Positions 17,981 to 26,253 of a stretch of DNA of 64,000 nucleotides are shown here, piece after piece; position 1 is the first letter of the stretch; every line of letters begins with the position of its first letter. The DNA lies in assembly GCF_015999335.1 (NCBI RefSeq), contig NZ_JAEACP010000007.1:124001-188000 (forward strand), in the 5' to 3' direction. The notes under the pieces are model-generated. The model made no database searches, had not been told where the DNA came from, and saw only the letters and a program-made list of their open reading frames with translations. The translations under genes were made by a program, and so were the position numbers. Origin of the DNA: Tabrizicola soli (GTDB lineage: Bacteria; Pseudomonadota; Alphaproteobacteria; Rhodobacterales; Rhodobacteraceae).

Positions 17981-18802
17981 ATGACCGAGGCCCTGATGAT
18001 GGACGTCGCCCGCACCAAGCCCCACCTGCCCGACGCGCAGACCGTGACCAAGGTCACGCACTGGACCGACCGGCTGTTCTCGTTCCGGGTCACCCGCCCC
18101 GCCTCGCTGCGGTTCCGCTCGGGCGAGTTCGTGATGATCGGGCTTCTGGGCGACAACGGAAAGCCCTTGCTGCGGGCCTATTCCATCGCCTCGCCCAGCT
18201 GGGACGAGGAGCTGGAGTTCTACTCGATCAAGGTGCCGGACGGGCCGCTGACCTCGAAGCTGCAGCACATCCAGCCGGGGGACGAGATCATCCTGCGGCC
18301 GAAACCCGTGGGGACGCTGGTGCATGACGCCCTGCTGCCGGGCAGCCGGATCTGGTTCCTTGCGACCGGGACCGGGATCGCGCCCTTCGCCAGCCTGATG
18401 CGCGACCCGGAGACCTATGACAAGTACGACCAGGTCATCATGATGCACACCTGCCGGGAAGTGGCGGAGTTGGAATATGGCCGGCAGCTGGTGGAGAGCC
18501 TGAAGGACGATCCGCTGATCGGCGAGATGGTCGGGGACAAGCTGCTCTACTACCCCACCACCACCCGCGAAGCCTCGCCCCGGATGGGGCGGATCACCGA
18601 GAACCTGACGAGCGGAAAGGTCTTCGCTGACCTCGGGCTCGCTCCGATGGACCCCGAGGAAGACCGGGCGATGGTCTGCGGGAGCCTTGCCTTCAACCAC
18701 GACGTCAAGGCCGTGCTGGAGAAGTTCGGGCTGCGGGAAGGGGCGAATTCGGAGCCGCTGGAATATGTGGTCGAGAAAGCCTTCGTCGGCGACGGGATCT
18801 GA
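17981..18802 (+). CDS. fpr: Ferredoxin-NADP(+) reductase
   Basis: 273 residues from ATG 17981 (GGAGGG 7 bases upstream). FAD-binding RAYSIASPSW, then the NADP domain with LATGTGIAPFASLMRDP and a C-terminal EYVVEKAFVGDGI, matching the short bacterial Fpr class. It probably reduces ferredoxin for CysI, as suggested by its place at the end of the cys operon 77 bases after DUF934. A strong hairpin follows at 18884. Confidence 0.94.
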   Translation: MTEALMMDVARTKPHLPDAQTVTKVTHWTDRLFSFRVTRPASLRFRSGEFVMIGLLGDNGKPLLRAYSIASPSWDEELEFYSIKVPDGPLTSKLQHIQPGDEIILRPKPVGTLVHDALLPGSRIWFLATGTGIAPFASLMRDPETYDKYDQVIMMHTCREVAELEYGRQLVESLKDDPLIGEMVGDKLLYYPTTTREASPRMGRITENLTSGKVFADLGLAPMDPEEDRAMVCGSLAFNHDVKAVLEKFGLREGANSEPLEYVVEKAFVGDGI

Positions 18803-18883
18803 TCCGTCCACGCGCGGGCGAGGAGGCGTATCCCGAGATTTCAATGGGTTGCAGGTCCACGCTCATGTGACTTTTACCATGAA

Positions 18884-18918
18884 GGGAAGGCCGCGAGGGT
18901 GATCCCCGCGGCCTTCCC
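18884..18918 (+). terminator. Hairpin terminator of the cys operon
   Basis: GGGAAGGCCGCG and CGCGGCCTTCCC form a 12-bp stem with an 11-base loop, 81 bases after the fpr stop. The downstream sequence is not T-rich, so efficiency is uncertain. Confidence 0.6.
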
Positions 18919-18947
18919 CATGTCCTGCGGCACATCCCGGCAATGAA

Positions 18948-18977
18948 GAAGGCCGCAGGATCGCTCCTGCGGCCTTC
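18948..18977 (-). terminator. Hairpin terminator of the Ala-rich protein gene
   Basis: GAAGGCCGCAGGA and TCCTGCGGCCTTC form a perfect 13-bp stem with a 4-base loop, about 24 bases past the minus-strand stop. With the hairpin at 18884 it forms a double barrier between convergent transcription units. Both share the core AAGGCCGC. Confidence 0.65.
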
Positions 18978-19000
18978 GGCTTCGGCGGGTGCCGAAGGGA

Positions 19001-19540
19001 TTACATGCCCAGAGCGGCCTTGACCTGGGCCACGGTGTCGGCGACCAGCGCCGGGTTGGCGCGGGCGGCTTCCACGGCGGTCTTCAGCGTGGTCTTGGTG
19101 GCGTCGTCCAGCGCCGAGCCGTCGATCAGGGCGACCACGGCATCGGCATTGAAGTTCGCCGGGTCCAGCGCAGCGGCAGCCGCGTCGGTGGCGGCGGCGG
19201 CGCCTTCGGTCACGGCGTCGGTCGCAGCTTCGGTAGCGGCGGCGGTGCCTTCGGTCACGGCATCGGCCGCGCCCTCGACGGCGTCGGTCGCGGCATCCGT
19301 CGCGGCCTCGGTCGCGGTGGCGGCGGCTTCGGTGGCAGCAGCGGCTTCCGCCTCGGCCTTGGCGGCGGCTTCGGCGGCGGCGGCTTCGGCGGCAGCAGCC
19401 TCGGCAGCGGCGGCTTCGGCGGCCTTGGCGGCGGCCTCCTGCTCCATCGCGGCCTGTTGCGCCGGCTTGTAGCTGAACTGGTAATAGCCCAGGCCGGCGA
19501 GAATGATGACGATCGCGCCGATGATGACAGTTCTGTTCAT
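19001..19540 (-). CDS. Alanine-rich membrane-anchored protein, function unknown
   Basis: 179 residues from ATG 19540. One N-terminal transmembrane helix ([18 protein letters not shown]) is followed by a low-complexity region of Ala, Glu and Lys ([11 protein letters not shown]-like, about residues 33-75), then Ala/Thr/Asp repeats ([15 protein letters not shown]). A compact C-terminal segment ([22 protein letters not shown] to [10 protein letters not shown], about residues 125-179) looks folded. The middle is probably a long helix spanning part of the periplasm. No family recognised. It is divergent from infC. Confidence 0.8.
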   Translation of the reverse strand: MNRTVIIGAIVIILAGLGYYQFSYKPAQQAAMEQEAAAKAAEAAAAEAAAAEAAAAEAAAKAEAEAAAATEAAATATEAATDAATDAVEGAADAVTEGTAAATEAATDAVTEGAAAATDAAAAALDPANFNADAVVALIDGSALDDATKTTLKTAVEAARANPALVADTVAQVKAALGM

Positions 19541-19736
19541 GTCAAATACTCCCTTGTCCCGGACTGGGGCCCGGACGCTGGTGATATGGCAGCTTGGCGC
19601 GGCAATGAAAAGCCCATGCAGGTGCCAAGGGGCCGCAAGCCCGGATTTTCGCTGTTTTTCTGGCCCGATGGCCCTGCTGCCGGGTTGCGGCTTGTCCCAA
19701 GGGGGACTAGATTGCCGCCGCCGAACCGCAATGACC

Positions 19737-19754
19737 AAAGGACAACTGCCATAG
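19737..19754 (+). promoter_or_regulatory. Ribosome-binding site and AUA start of infC, with an overlapping 7-codon ORF
   Basis: AAAGGA (19737-19742) lies 8 bases before ATA 19751-19753, the only plausible start for infC. The same stretch is inside a tiny ORF (ATG 19731, MTKGQLP) whose TAG stop (19752-19754) overlaps the ATA. Both the rare start and the overlapping ORF could limit infC translation. Confidence 0.65.
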
Positions 19755-20290
19755 CCCGCCGCCCGCACAATGCCCCGCCGCAACGCGAAACCGGACCCCG
19801 TATCAACGACCGTATCCGCGCTCCGGAGATCCGCCTGATCGGGGCGGATGGCGAAAACGTCGGGGTGGTGACCCCCGCGCGCGCCTTGCAGATGGCTCAG
19901 GACGCGGGCCTCGACTTGGTCGAGATCTCGCCCACGGCCGTGCCGCCGGTCTGCAAGATCATGGATTTCGGCAAGTTCAAATACGAGAACCAGAAGCGCG
20001 AGGCCGAGGCGCGCAAGAAGCAGAAGATCATCGAGATCAAGGAAATCAAGTTCCGGCCGGGCACCGATACGCATGACTACGACGTCAAGATGCGCTCGGT
20101 GATGAAGTTCCTGGGCGAAGGCGACAAGGTGAAGGTCACCCTGCGCTTCCGCGGCCGCGAGATGGCGCACCAGGAACTGGGGCTGGAGCTGTTGAACCGG
20201 GTCGCCGCCGAAGTGGGCGAGGCCGGGAAGGTCGAATCCATGCCCAAGCTGGAAGGCCGGCAGATGGTGATGATGATCGCGCCGAAATAG
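19751..20290 (+). CDS. infC: Translation initiation factor IF-3
   Basis: 179 residues if started at ATA 19751, giving the N-terminus (M)[19 protein letters not shown] that IF-3 of related bacteria carry. No ATG, GTG or TTG in this frame gives that N-terminus; the next in-frame ATG is far inside. IF-3 hallmarks are [41 protein letters not shown], and the C-domain [14 protein letters not shown]. It binds the 30S subunit and rejects non-canonical starts; using one for its own gene is the known autoregulation logic (AUU in E. coli). A strong terminator follows. Confidence 0.93.
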   Translation: MARRPHNAPPQRETGPRINDRIRAPEIRLIGADGENVGVVTPARALQMAQDAGLDLVEISPTAVPPVCKIMDFGKFKYENQKREAEARKKQKIIEIKEIKFRPGTDTHDYDVKMRSVMKFLGEGDKVKVTLRFRGREMAHQELGLELLNRVAAEVGEAGKVESMPKLEGRQMVMMIAPK

Positions 20291-20316
20291 GGTCTGCGAT
20301 TTCCGTCTGGACCTAT

Positions 20317-20341
20317 ACGGGGGCGATCTGCCCCCGTTTTT
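20317..20341 (+). terminator. Rho-independent terminator of infC
   Basis: ACGGGGGC and GCCCCCGT form an 8-bp GC stem with a 5-base loop, followed by a run of Ts (20337-20341). It is the clearest intrinsic terminator in the window and ends at the last base of the convergent gene's stop codon. Confidence 0.9.
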
Positions 20342-21336
20342 CATTTCGCCTCGCGCAGCCGGCCGCGCTGGGGGATTTCCTTCAGAAGCCCGCCCACCCC
20401 CATGGCCGCGATATCCGCGCCGGTGACGGGGATGCCGCAGATCACCCGCTCCAGCACCCAGTCGGCCCCGTTCAGCGCGGGGCTCCGCACGCAGCCGGGC
20501 AGGCCGATGACGGGCGTTTGCGCCAGGCTGCCGAGGAAGAGGAGATTGCCGGGGTCCACAGGCATGCCGAAGCGTTCGACGCTGCCCCCGGCCCTGCGGA
20601 CCGCGGCAGGGGCCACGTCCTGCGGGTCGGAGGTGGCCGAGGCGGTGAGGATCAGGACCAGATCGGCGGGCGGCAGGTTGGCCAGCGTGGCGGCCAGCGT
20701 CTCGGTGTCATGCGGGCAGCGCAGATGCGCGGCGAGCGCGACGCCAAGCGCGGCGAGGCGGTTGGCGATCGGCTGGATGCCAAGCTCGCGCGCCTGGGGG
20801 GAAAGCTGCGTCTCGACCAGCACGGCCGTGCGGCGGCGCGCGGGGCAGAGGCGCAGGGCCCCTGCCCCGGCCTCTGCCGCTTTGGTCACAGAGGTCGAGG
20901 GAACGGCATAGGCGATGATCTTCACCGTCGCGGCCATCTCTCCGTCGGCAAGGCGCTGCCAGGGGGCGACAGTGGCCAGCGTGATCATCGGATCGACCGT
21001 ATTCAGCGCCTGCACGCGGTCGGCCAGCACCTCGGCGAGGCCGGGCGCGCTGGCATGCAGGTTCACCCTTCCGGTGCCGACCGGGGCCAGGCGGAGCCCG
21101 GCGAGGTCGGGATCGGCGACGAGGGCGCGGGCGACGGCAAGCGCCGCGGCATCCTCATGCATGTCGCCGGGATCAAGCCGGGCGACGGTAACCTGGGTCA
21201 GGCCGGCCGCTTCGAGCGCGGCGAGTTCGTTCGGGCCGAGGTGGCAGCCCTTGCGCAGCCGGCCCTGCGGCAGGGCGACGGAATGGGCGAGGATCGCGCC
21301 TTCGGCCTGGGTCAGGGGGACGGGGCCGAAGCGCAT
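20341..21336 (-). CDS. Molybdopterin-binding protein (MoCF/MogA-like domain)
   Basis: 331 residues. The N-terminal third (TQAEGAILAHSVALPQGRLRKGCHLGPNELAALEAAGLTQVTVA) resembles the linker domain before molybdopterin-binding folds. The C-terminal half (PADLVLILTASATSDPQDVAPAAVRRAGGSVERFGMPVDPGNLLFLG and VIGLPGCVRSPALNG) matches the MoCF fold. Its ATG directly abuts the stop of the upstream xdhC-like gene, so the two are one operon. Probable role: cofactor handling for a molybdenum hydroxylase. Confidence 0.83.
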   Translation of the reverse strand: MRFGPVPLTQAEGAILAHSVALPQGRLRKGCHLGPNELAALEAAGLTQVTVARLDPGDMHEDAAALAVARALVADPDLAGLRLAPVGTGRVNLHASAPGLAEVLADRVQALNTVDPMITLATVAPWQRLADGEMAATVKIIAYAVPSTSVTKAAEAGAGALRLCPARRRTAVLVETQLSPQARELGIQPIANRLAALGVALAAHLRCPHDTETLAATLANLPPADLVLILTASATSDPQDVAPAAVRRAGGSVERFGMPVDPGNLLFLGSLAQTPVIGLPGCVRSPALNGADWVLERVICGIPVTGADIAAMGVGGLLKEIPQRGRLREAK

Positions 21337-22323
21337 TCAGGCCCGCAGGACCTGGGTGATCTGGGCCATGATGCTGACCGCGATCTCGGCCGGGCTGCGC
21401 GCGCCGATGTCGAGGCCGACCGGGGCGTGGATCCGGGCGATGTCCCCGGGCGGGATGCCCATGGCGGCCAGCCGCTCGAGGCGCCGGGCATGGGTCTTCT
21501 TCGAGCCAAGGCAGCCGAGGTAGAAGGCGGGCGAGGCGAGTGCGGCGCGGATCGCGGGATCGTCGAGCTTTGGGTCGTGGGTCAGCGTGACGACGGCGGT
21601 GCGGGCGTCGGGGTTCAGGGCGGCCATGGCCTCGTCCGGCCAGTCGTCGAGGATGGTTTCGCCGGGGAAGCGGGCCTCGGAACCGAAGGCGGCGCGGGGG
21701 TCGATCAGCGTGGGGGCATAGCCGCAGGTCCGGGCGATGGCGAGGAGCGGCTGGGCGATGTGGACCGCGCCGACAACGATCAGGCGCAGGGGAGGGTTGT
21801 GGACGGCGATGAAGCGGCCGTCCTCCTCGGTGCCGGAGCGGTCGGAGCGGAAGCGGGCGTCGGCGGCGGGATCCTCGCCCGGCGCGAGGAGCTGGCGGGT
21901 CCAGCCTTCCGGCCGGGTGGCGAGGGCGAGCGCGCGGGGGGCGGCGCGGGCCTCGACCAGGGCGGCGAGGGTGGCTTCGGGCAGCGCCTCGGCCCCCTCG
22001 CCCACGGGTTCGACCAGGATGCGGATGGTGCCGCCGCAGGCGAGGCCGGCGGCGAAGGCGGTCTCGTCCGAGACGCCGAAGGTCAAAAGGCGCGCGCGGC
22101 GGTCCTGCAGGGCATCGAGGGCCTCGGTCACGACCGCGCCCTCGACGCAGCCGCCGGAGACCGAACCCTGCATCTCGCCCGTGCCGGAGACGACGAGCTG
22201 GCTGCCGGCCTGGCGGGGGGCGGAGCCCCAGGTCTCGACCACGGTGGCGAGGGCGGCGCCAAGGCCCTGGCGATGCCAGCGAAGCGCGGTTTCGGGGATC
22301 TGGTCATGGGCGGCGCGGGTCAT
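21337..22323 (-). CDS. XdhC/CoxF-family molybdenum-enzyme maturation protein
   Basis: 328 residues. The N-terminal XdhC_CoxI domain is clear: ATVVETWGSAPRQAGSQLVV and GSVSGGCVEGAVV, with CGGTIRILVEP. The C-terminal Rossmann domain has RLIVVGAVHIAQPLL and VVTLTHDPKLDDPAIRAAL with FYLGCLGSKKTHARRLERL. These chaperones insert sulfurated Mo cofactor into xanthine- or CO-dehydrogenase-type enzymes. No such enzyme is encoded in the window. Confidence 0.92.
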   Translation of the reverse strand: MTRAAHDQIPETALRWHRQGLGAALATVVETWGSAPRQAGSQLVVSGTGEMQGSVSGGCVEGAVVTEALDALQDRRARLLTFGVSDETAFAAGLACGGTIRILVEPVGEGAEALPEATLAALVEARAAPRALALATRPEGWTRQLLAPGEDPAADARFRSDRSGTEEDGRFIAVHNPPLRLIVVGAVHIAQPLLAIARTCGYAPTLIDPRAAFGSEARFPGETILDDWPDEAMAALNPDARTAVVTLTHDPKLDDPAIRAALASPAFYLGCLGSKKTHARRLERLAAMGIPPGDIARIHAPVGLDIGARSPAEIAVSIMAQITQVLRA

Positions 22324-22368
22324 GGGCGCGAGTATGTCGCCCGTCGCGGCGCTTTGCCATGAAAAACG

Positions 22369-22396
22369 GAAGGCCGCGGGGGAAACCGCGGCCTTC
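22369..22396 (-). terminator. Rho-independent terminator of the OmpA-family gene
   Basis: On the minus strand GAAGGCCGCGG and CCGCGGCCTTC form an 11-bp stem with a 6-base loop, followed a few bases later by a run of five Ts. It begins 8 bases past the OmpA-family stop. Confidence 0.85.
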
Positions 22397-22404
22397 TAGG
22401 GGTC

Positions 22405-24786
22405 TTACTCGACCGAGGCGGTGCGCATCAGCGGGGTGATCACCCGCACCTCGACCCGGCGGTTGGCGGGCTCGCTGGCCTGGGTGTCGACCAGAAGCTC
22501 GGTCTCGCCATAGCCCTGTACGACCATGTTCTCCGGCGGGATGTCGAAGTATTCGGTCAGGGCCAGCGCCACCGATTCGGCCCGGCGGTCGGAAAGCGCG
22601 AGGTTCATCGCCGCCTTGCCGGTCGCGTCGGTATGGCCCTCGATCAGGAAGACCTCGCGCGGGTTCTCGTCCAGAAGCTTCTGCATCACCCGGCCGAGGT
22701 CGGTGAGGTTGCGCGCCTCGTCGGCGGCGATGGCGGCGGAGCCGGAGGCGAAGGTGATGTTCTCGACATCGATCACCGCGGCCAGCGCGCGCACCTGCGG
22801 GATCTCGCGGATCTGGCGGAGCGAGAACTTGCGGCCCGCCCGGTCGGCCTCGAGTGCCGCCAGTTCGCGCTTCAGCGCGGCGTCGTTGTCCGAGGAGGAG
22901 ATGACGATGCGCTTCTTCGGCTTCGGCAGGTCGCGGACCACCACCACTTCCTCGGGCTCGAGGTCGTCGATCAGCACGATCTCGCGGCCAAGATCGTCAT
23001 AGGTCGCGCGGCGCAGCACGCGGCCGGTCGCGTCGCGGATCGTCACCACCTGGGTCCCGTCGCCGCGCCGCACGATGGTGCGGGTCGAGCCGTCCTTGAA
23101 GGTCTCGGTCCGCACGTTCGAGCCGGGCTGGCGGATGATGGTGTCGTCGTCCTTGAGCACCCGGTAGGTGCCGTCGGGCTGCAGCACGATCACGCGGTCG
23201 CCGGTGTTCGACACCACGCGGGAATCCCCCATCGACGAGACGACGGGCGTCCCCGCGGCGGCTTCGCGGTTGTTCTTGATGATCGCGCCCACCGCGAGCG
23301 CGCCCAGAACCAGAAGCCCGGCCTTTTCCAGGTCCGAAAGGCCGCTCTTCTTGCCATCGGCGAGCTTCCTCGGCGCCGCGGCGAATTCCTCGGCCGAGGA
23401 GCGGGTGTTCTCCCTGGTCACGGTTTCCTCGACCACCGAGGCCACCAGATCGGCCGGGGCCGGGGCGATCTCGACCGGCTGGCCCGCCTCGGACTCGGGC
23501 CGGGCGGCGAGGACTTCGGCGGCTTCAAGCGACGCGGGGTCGATCGCGGTCGGATCGGTGGTCAGAAGCTTGGTCAGGGTCTCGACCTCGGTCTCGCTGA
23601 CCACGGGAGCCTCGACCGGCTCGGCCTCGGCTGTCGGGGCCGGCTCGGCGACGGCGAGACCGGCGGCGGGATCGACGATCTCGCCCGAATCGGTGATGGC
23701 GAGTTCGGCTTCCGCAGCCTGAAGCGCCTGGGCGGCGGCCTCGGGGTCGATCACCTCGCCGGTGGCGGGGTCAACGGTGCCTTCTGCGGAAGCGGCGGCT
23801 TCGGCTTCGGCGGCGGGTTCCTCGGTCACCGGCTCCTCGGCCACGGTCGCCTCGGGCGCGGCCTCTTCCGGCGCGGGTTCCTCGGCGGTTGCCGCGGGTT
23901 CCTCGGCCGCAGGCTCTTCGGCCACGGCTTCATCGGTCGCCGGTTCCTCGGCGGCGGGCTCTTCGGTCACGGCTTCGTCGGTCGCCGGTTCCTCGGCGGC
24001 GGGCTCTTCGGTCACGGCTTCATCGGTCGCCGGTTCCTCGGCCGCGGGTTCTTCGGTCACCGCTTCATCGGCCGCCGGTTCCTCGGCCGCGGGTTCTTCG
24101 GTCACCGCTTCATCGGCCGCCGGTTCCTCGGCGGCGGGTTCTTCGGTCACCGCTTCATCGGTCGCCGGTTCCTCGGGCGCGGGTTCTTCGGTCACGGTCG
24201 CCTCGGGCGCGGGCTGCTCTTCGACCGCTGCGGGTTCTTCGGCGGCGGGCTCCTCCGCGGCAGCGGCTTCGGCCGCAGCCTCGGCGGCGGCCTGGGCTTC
24301 GGCTTCGGCCTGGGCAGCGGCCTCGGCTTCGGCGGCGGCGGCGGCTTCCGCCTCGGCCTGGGCCTGGGCGGCGGCCTCGGCTTCGGCCTGGGCCTGGGCA
24401 GCAGCCTCGGCGGCGGCCTGAGCCTCGGCCTCGGCGGCGGCCTTGGCTTCGGCTTCCGCAGCGGCGGCGGCAGCGGCTTCCGCCTCGGCCTGAGCCTGGG
24501 CGGCGGCCTGGGCCTCGGCTTCCGCAGCGGCGGCTTCCGCAGCGGCGGCCTCGGCTGCAGCGGCGGCTTCGGCCTCGGCCTGGGCGGCAGCCTCGGCCTC
24601 GGCCTGCAGCTTGGCCACGATGGCATCGAAATCGCAATCGGCGTCGGCGCTCGGCGTGCAGAGCACCGTTCCGTCCGGCCCGGTCACGGACCCGTCCTCG
24701 TTCAGCACCTGCGCATAGGTCGGCAGCGTGCCCATGGGGCTGATCGCGACCGACAGCGCGGTGGTGGAGATCAGAAGCTTTCTCAT
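22405..24786 (-). CDS. OmpA-family outer-membrane/peptidoglycan-binding protein with long Ala/Glu repeats
   Basis: 793 residues. Signal peptide [17 protein letters not shown].. ending near TYA-Q (residue 25). Residues 60-178 are almost entirely Ala, Glu and Gln. Residues 200-289 hold six 15-residue repeats ([15 protein letters not shown] type). A hydrophobic segment ([14 protein letters not shown]) lies near residues 490-504. Residues 675-785 form an OmpA C-terminal domain ([40 protein letters not shown]) that should bind peptidoglycan. The low-complexity part probably spans the periplasm. It lies between molybdenum-maturation genes but has its own terminator. Confidence 0.9.
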   Translation of the reverse strand: MRKLLISTTALSVAISPMGTLPTYAQVLNEDGSVTGPDGTVLCTPSADADCDFDAIVAKLQAEAEAAAQAEAEAAAAAEAAAAEAAAAEAEAQAAAQAQAEAEAAAAAAAEAEAKAAAEAEAQAAAEAAAQAQAEAEAAAQAQAEAEAAAAAEAEAAAQAEAEAQAAAEAAAEAAAAEEPAAEEPAAVEEQPAPEATVTEEPAPEEPATDEAVTEEPAAEEPAADEAVTEEPAAEEPAADEAVTEEPAAEEPATDEAVTEEPAAEEPATDEAVTEEPAAEEPATDEAVAEEPAAEEPAATAEEPAPEEAAPEATVAEEPVTEEPAAEAEAAASAEGTVDPATGEVIDPEAAAQALQAAEAELAITDSGEIVDPAAGLAVAEPAPTAEAEPVEAPVVSETEVETLTKLLTTDPTAIDPASLEAAEVLAARPESEAGQPVEIAPAPADLVASVVEETVTRENTRSSAEEFAAAPRKLADGKKSGLSDLEKAGLLVLGALAVGAIIKNNREAAAGTPVVSSMGDSRVVSNTGDRVIVLQPDGTYRVLKDDDTIIRQPGSNVRTETFKDGSTRTIVRRGDGTQVVTIRDATGRVLRRATYDDLGREIVLIDDLEPEEVVVVRDLPKPKKRIVISSSDNDAALKRELAALEADRAGRKFSLRQIREIPQVRALAAVIDVENITFASGSAAIAADEARNLTDLGRVMQKLLDENPREVFLIEGHTDATGKAAMNLALSDRRAESVALALTEYFDIPPENMVVQGYGETELLVDTQASEPANRRVEVRVITPLMRTASVE
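23920..24189. repeat. 45-bp tandem repeat inside the OmpA-family gene
   Basis: Six in-frame copies of a 45-bp unit encode residues 200-289, with a partial seventh copy beyond. Most unit differences are single bases (A/T in PATDE versus PAADE). In-frame units of this size can gain or lose copies by slippage without breaking the protein. Confidence 0.85.
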
Positions 24787-24933
24787 GTTCCCAGGTCCCT
24801 ATCCTGATGGTCGAGCGGAAAACGCGGACGATTCGCCCTCGGTTCCCGGCACGGATGCCCATAACAAAGGCATGGGGGGCGTGATATGCGATATCACCGG
24901 CTTGCCAAGCCATAACTTCATGCAAACGCTGGC

Positions 24934-26184
24934 CTATTCGCGAAGAAGCGCCAGAAGCCGCGCCTTTTCGCCACTGTCGCCGGGGTCCGAGACGGCCTGG
25001 CCGAGGGCTTCGAGCGAGGCGATGGAATGGCCGGCGCGGAAGCTGTCGACATGCGGCAGCATGGCGCGGATGCCGGCCGCCTTCGGCGCAAAGCCGGTCC
25101 AGCGCAGGAGCGGGTTGAGCCAGATCAGCCGGCGGCAGGAGAGGTGGAGGCGCTCGATTTCCCTGGCCAGCAGGCCCGCGTCGTCGCGGTCGAGCCCGTC
25201 GGTGATCAGCAGCACGACCGCCCCCTGCCCCAGCACCCGGCGCGACCAGTCGCGGTTGAAGGCGTGCAGCGACTGGCCGATGCGGGTGCCGCCGGACCAG
25301 TCCTGCGCCTCGGCCCCGGCGGCGCGGAGCGCGGCATCCACGTCGCGGGCACGCAGGTGCCGGGTGATATTGGTGAGCCTTGTGCCGAAGGTGAAGGCGT
25401 GGACCCTGGCCCAGCCCTGGCCCTTGCGGTTGGCGACGGCGTGGACGAAGTGCAGCACCATGCGGCTGTAGTCGGACATCGAGCCCGAGATGTCGCAGAG
25501 GACGACGAGGTTCGGCCAGCGGGTGACCGGCGCCTTGCGGGGCAGCCGGGCGATCTCGCCGCCCCGGCGCAGCGCCTCGCGCAGGGTGCGGTGCGGGTCG
25601 ATCCGGCGGCCGGCCGGGGTGGCGCGGCTGCGGCGGGTGACGAGGGGGCGGACGGGGAGCGAGAGGCGGGCGAGCATCCGCCGCGCCTCGGCGATCTCGG
25701 CGGCGGACATCTGCTCGAAGTCGAGGGTCTTGAGGCGTTCCTCGGCCGACATGGTGGCGGAGGCGTCGATCTCGATCTGCTCCGGGGCCTCGCCGGTTTC
25801 GGGCATCGGGGGAAGCTGGCCGTCCAGCAGCGCCTCGGCCGCGCGCTTCTCGGCCGCCTGGGCGGCGCGTTCCTCGGCCACGCCGCGCACCTGGGGCAGC
25901 ATGAGCGACATCATGTGCTCCATGTAGCGCGGGTCGCGCCAGAACAGGCGGAAGACCTGGGCAAAGGTCGCGCGCTCCTCGGGGCGGGAGACGAAGACGG
26001 CCTGGAGGGTGTGGAAGAAGTCGTCCCTGCGGGCGAAGCCGGCGGCCTCTACCGCGCGGATCGCGTCGAGGGTGCGGCCGGGGCCGACGGGAAGGCCGGC
26101 CTTGCGCAGCGCGCGGGCGAAATGGGCGAGGTTCTCGGCCAGCTTGCCGTCTTCGGGGAGGGGGAGATCGGGATAGGTCGGCAT
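24934..26184 (-). CDS. VWA-domain protein, CoxE-like
   Basis: 416 residues from ATG 26184 (MPTYPDLPLPEDG). The C-terminal von Willebrand A domain has an intact MIDAS motif DISGSMS near residue 240, with SGGTRIGQSL and LLITDGLDRDD. The middle is a charged helical region (SAEERLKTLDFEQMSAAEIAEARRMLARL). CoxE proteins work with the CoxD MoxR-type ATPase in maturation of CO-dehydrogenase-type enzymes. Its partner gene lies just upstream, separated by a mosaic repeat. Confidence 0.9.
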   Translation of the reverse strand: MPTYPDLPLPEDGKLAENLAHFARALRKAGLPVGPGRTLDAIRAVEAAGFARRDDFFHTLQAVFVSRPEERATFAQVFRLFWRDPRYMEHMMSLMLPQVRGVAEERAAQAAEKRAAEALLDGQLPPMPETGEAPEQIEIDASATMSAEERLKTLDFEQMSAAEIAEARRMLARLSLPVRPLVTRRSRATPAGRRIDPHRTLREALRRGGEIARLPRKAPVTRWPNLVVLCDISGSMSDYSRMVLHFVHAVANRKGQGWARVHAFTFGTRLTNITRHLRARDVDAALRAAGAEAQDWSGGTRIGQSLHAFNRDWSRRVLGQGAVVLLITDGLDRDDAGLLAREIERLHLSCRRLIWLNPLLRWTGFAPKAAGIRAMLPHVDSFRAGHSIASLEALGQAVSDPGDSGEKARLLALLRE

Positions 26185-26196
26185 CCGTGGCCAGCC

Positions 26197-26251
26197 CCGG
26201 GGGGTTTCACACCCCCCGGACCCCCCGTGGAGTATTTCCGCCAAGAGGAAG
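26197..26251 (-). repeat. Mosaic intergenic repeat, copy 2 (G-rich hairpin type)
   Basis: Read on the minus strand: CTTCCTCTTG, AAATACTCC, ACGGGGGGTCC, then a hairpin with 9-bp arms CCGGGGGGT / ACCCCCCGG. It lies between the coxD-like stop and the coxE-like start, in the direction of transcription. Confidence 0.75.
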
Positions 26252-26253
26252 CA

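Noticed and set aside
23920-24609. CRISPR array or tandem repeat of non-coding type
   Set aside because: The repeats are in frame inside a gene with a signal peptide and OmpA domain, abut without spacers and encode EEPA-type units.
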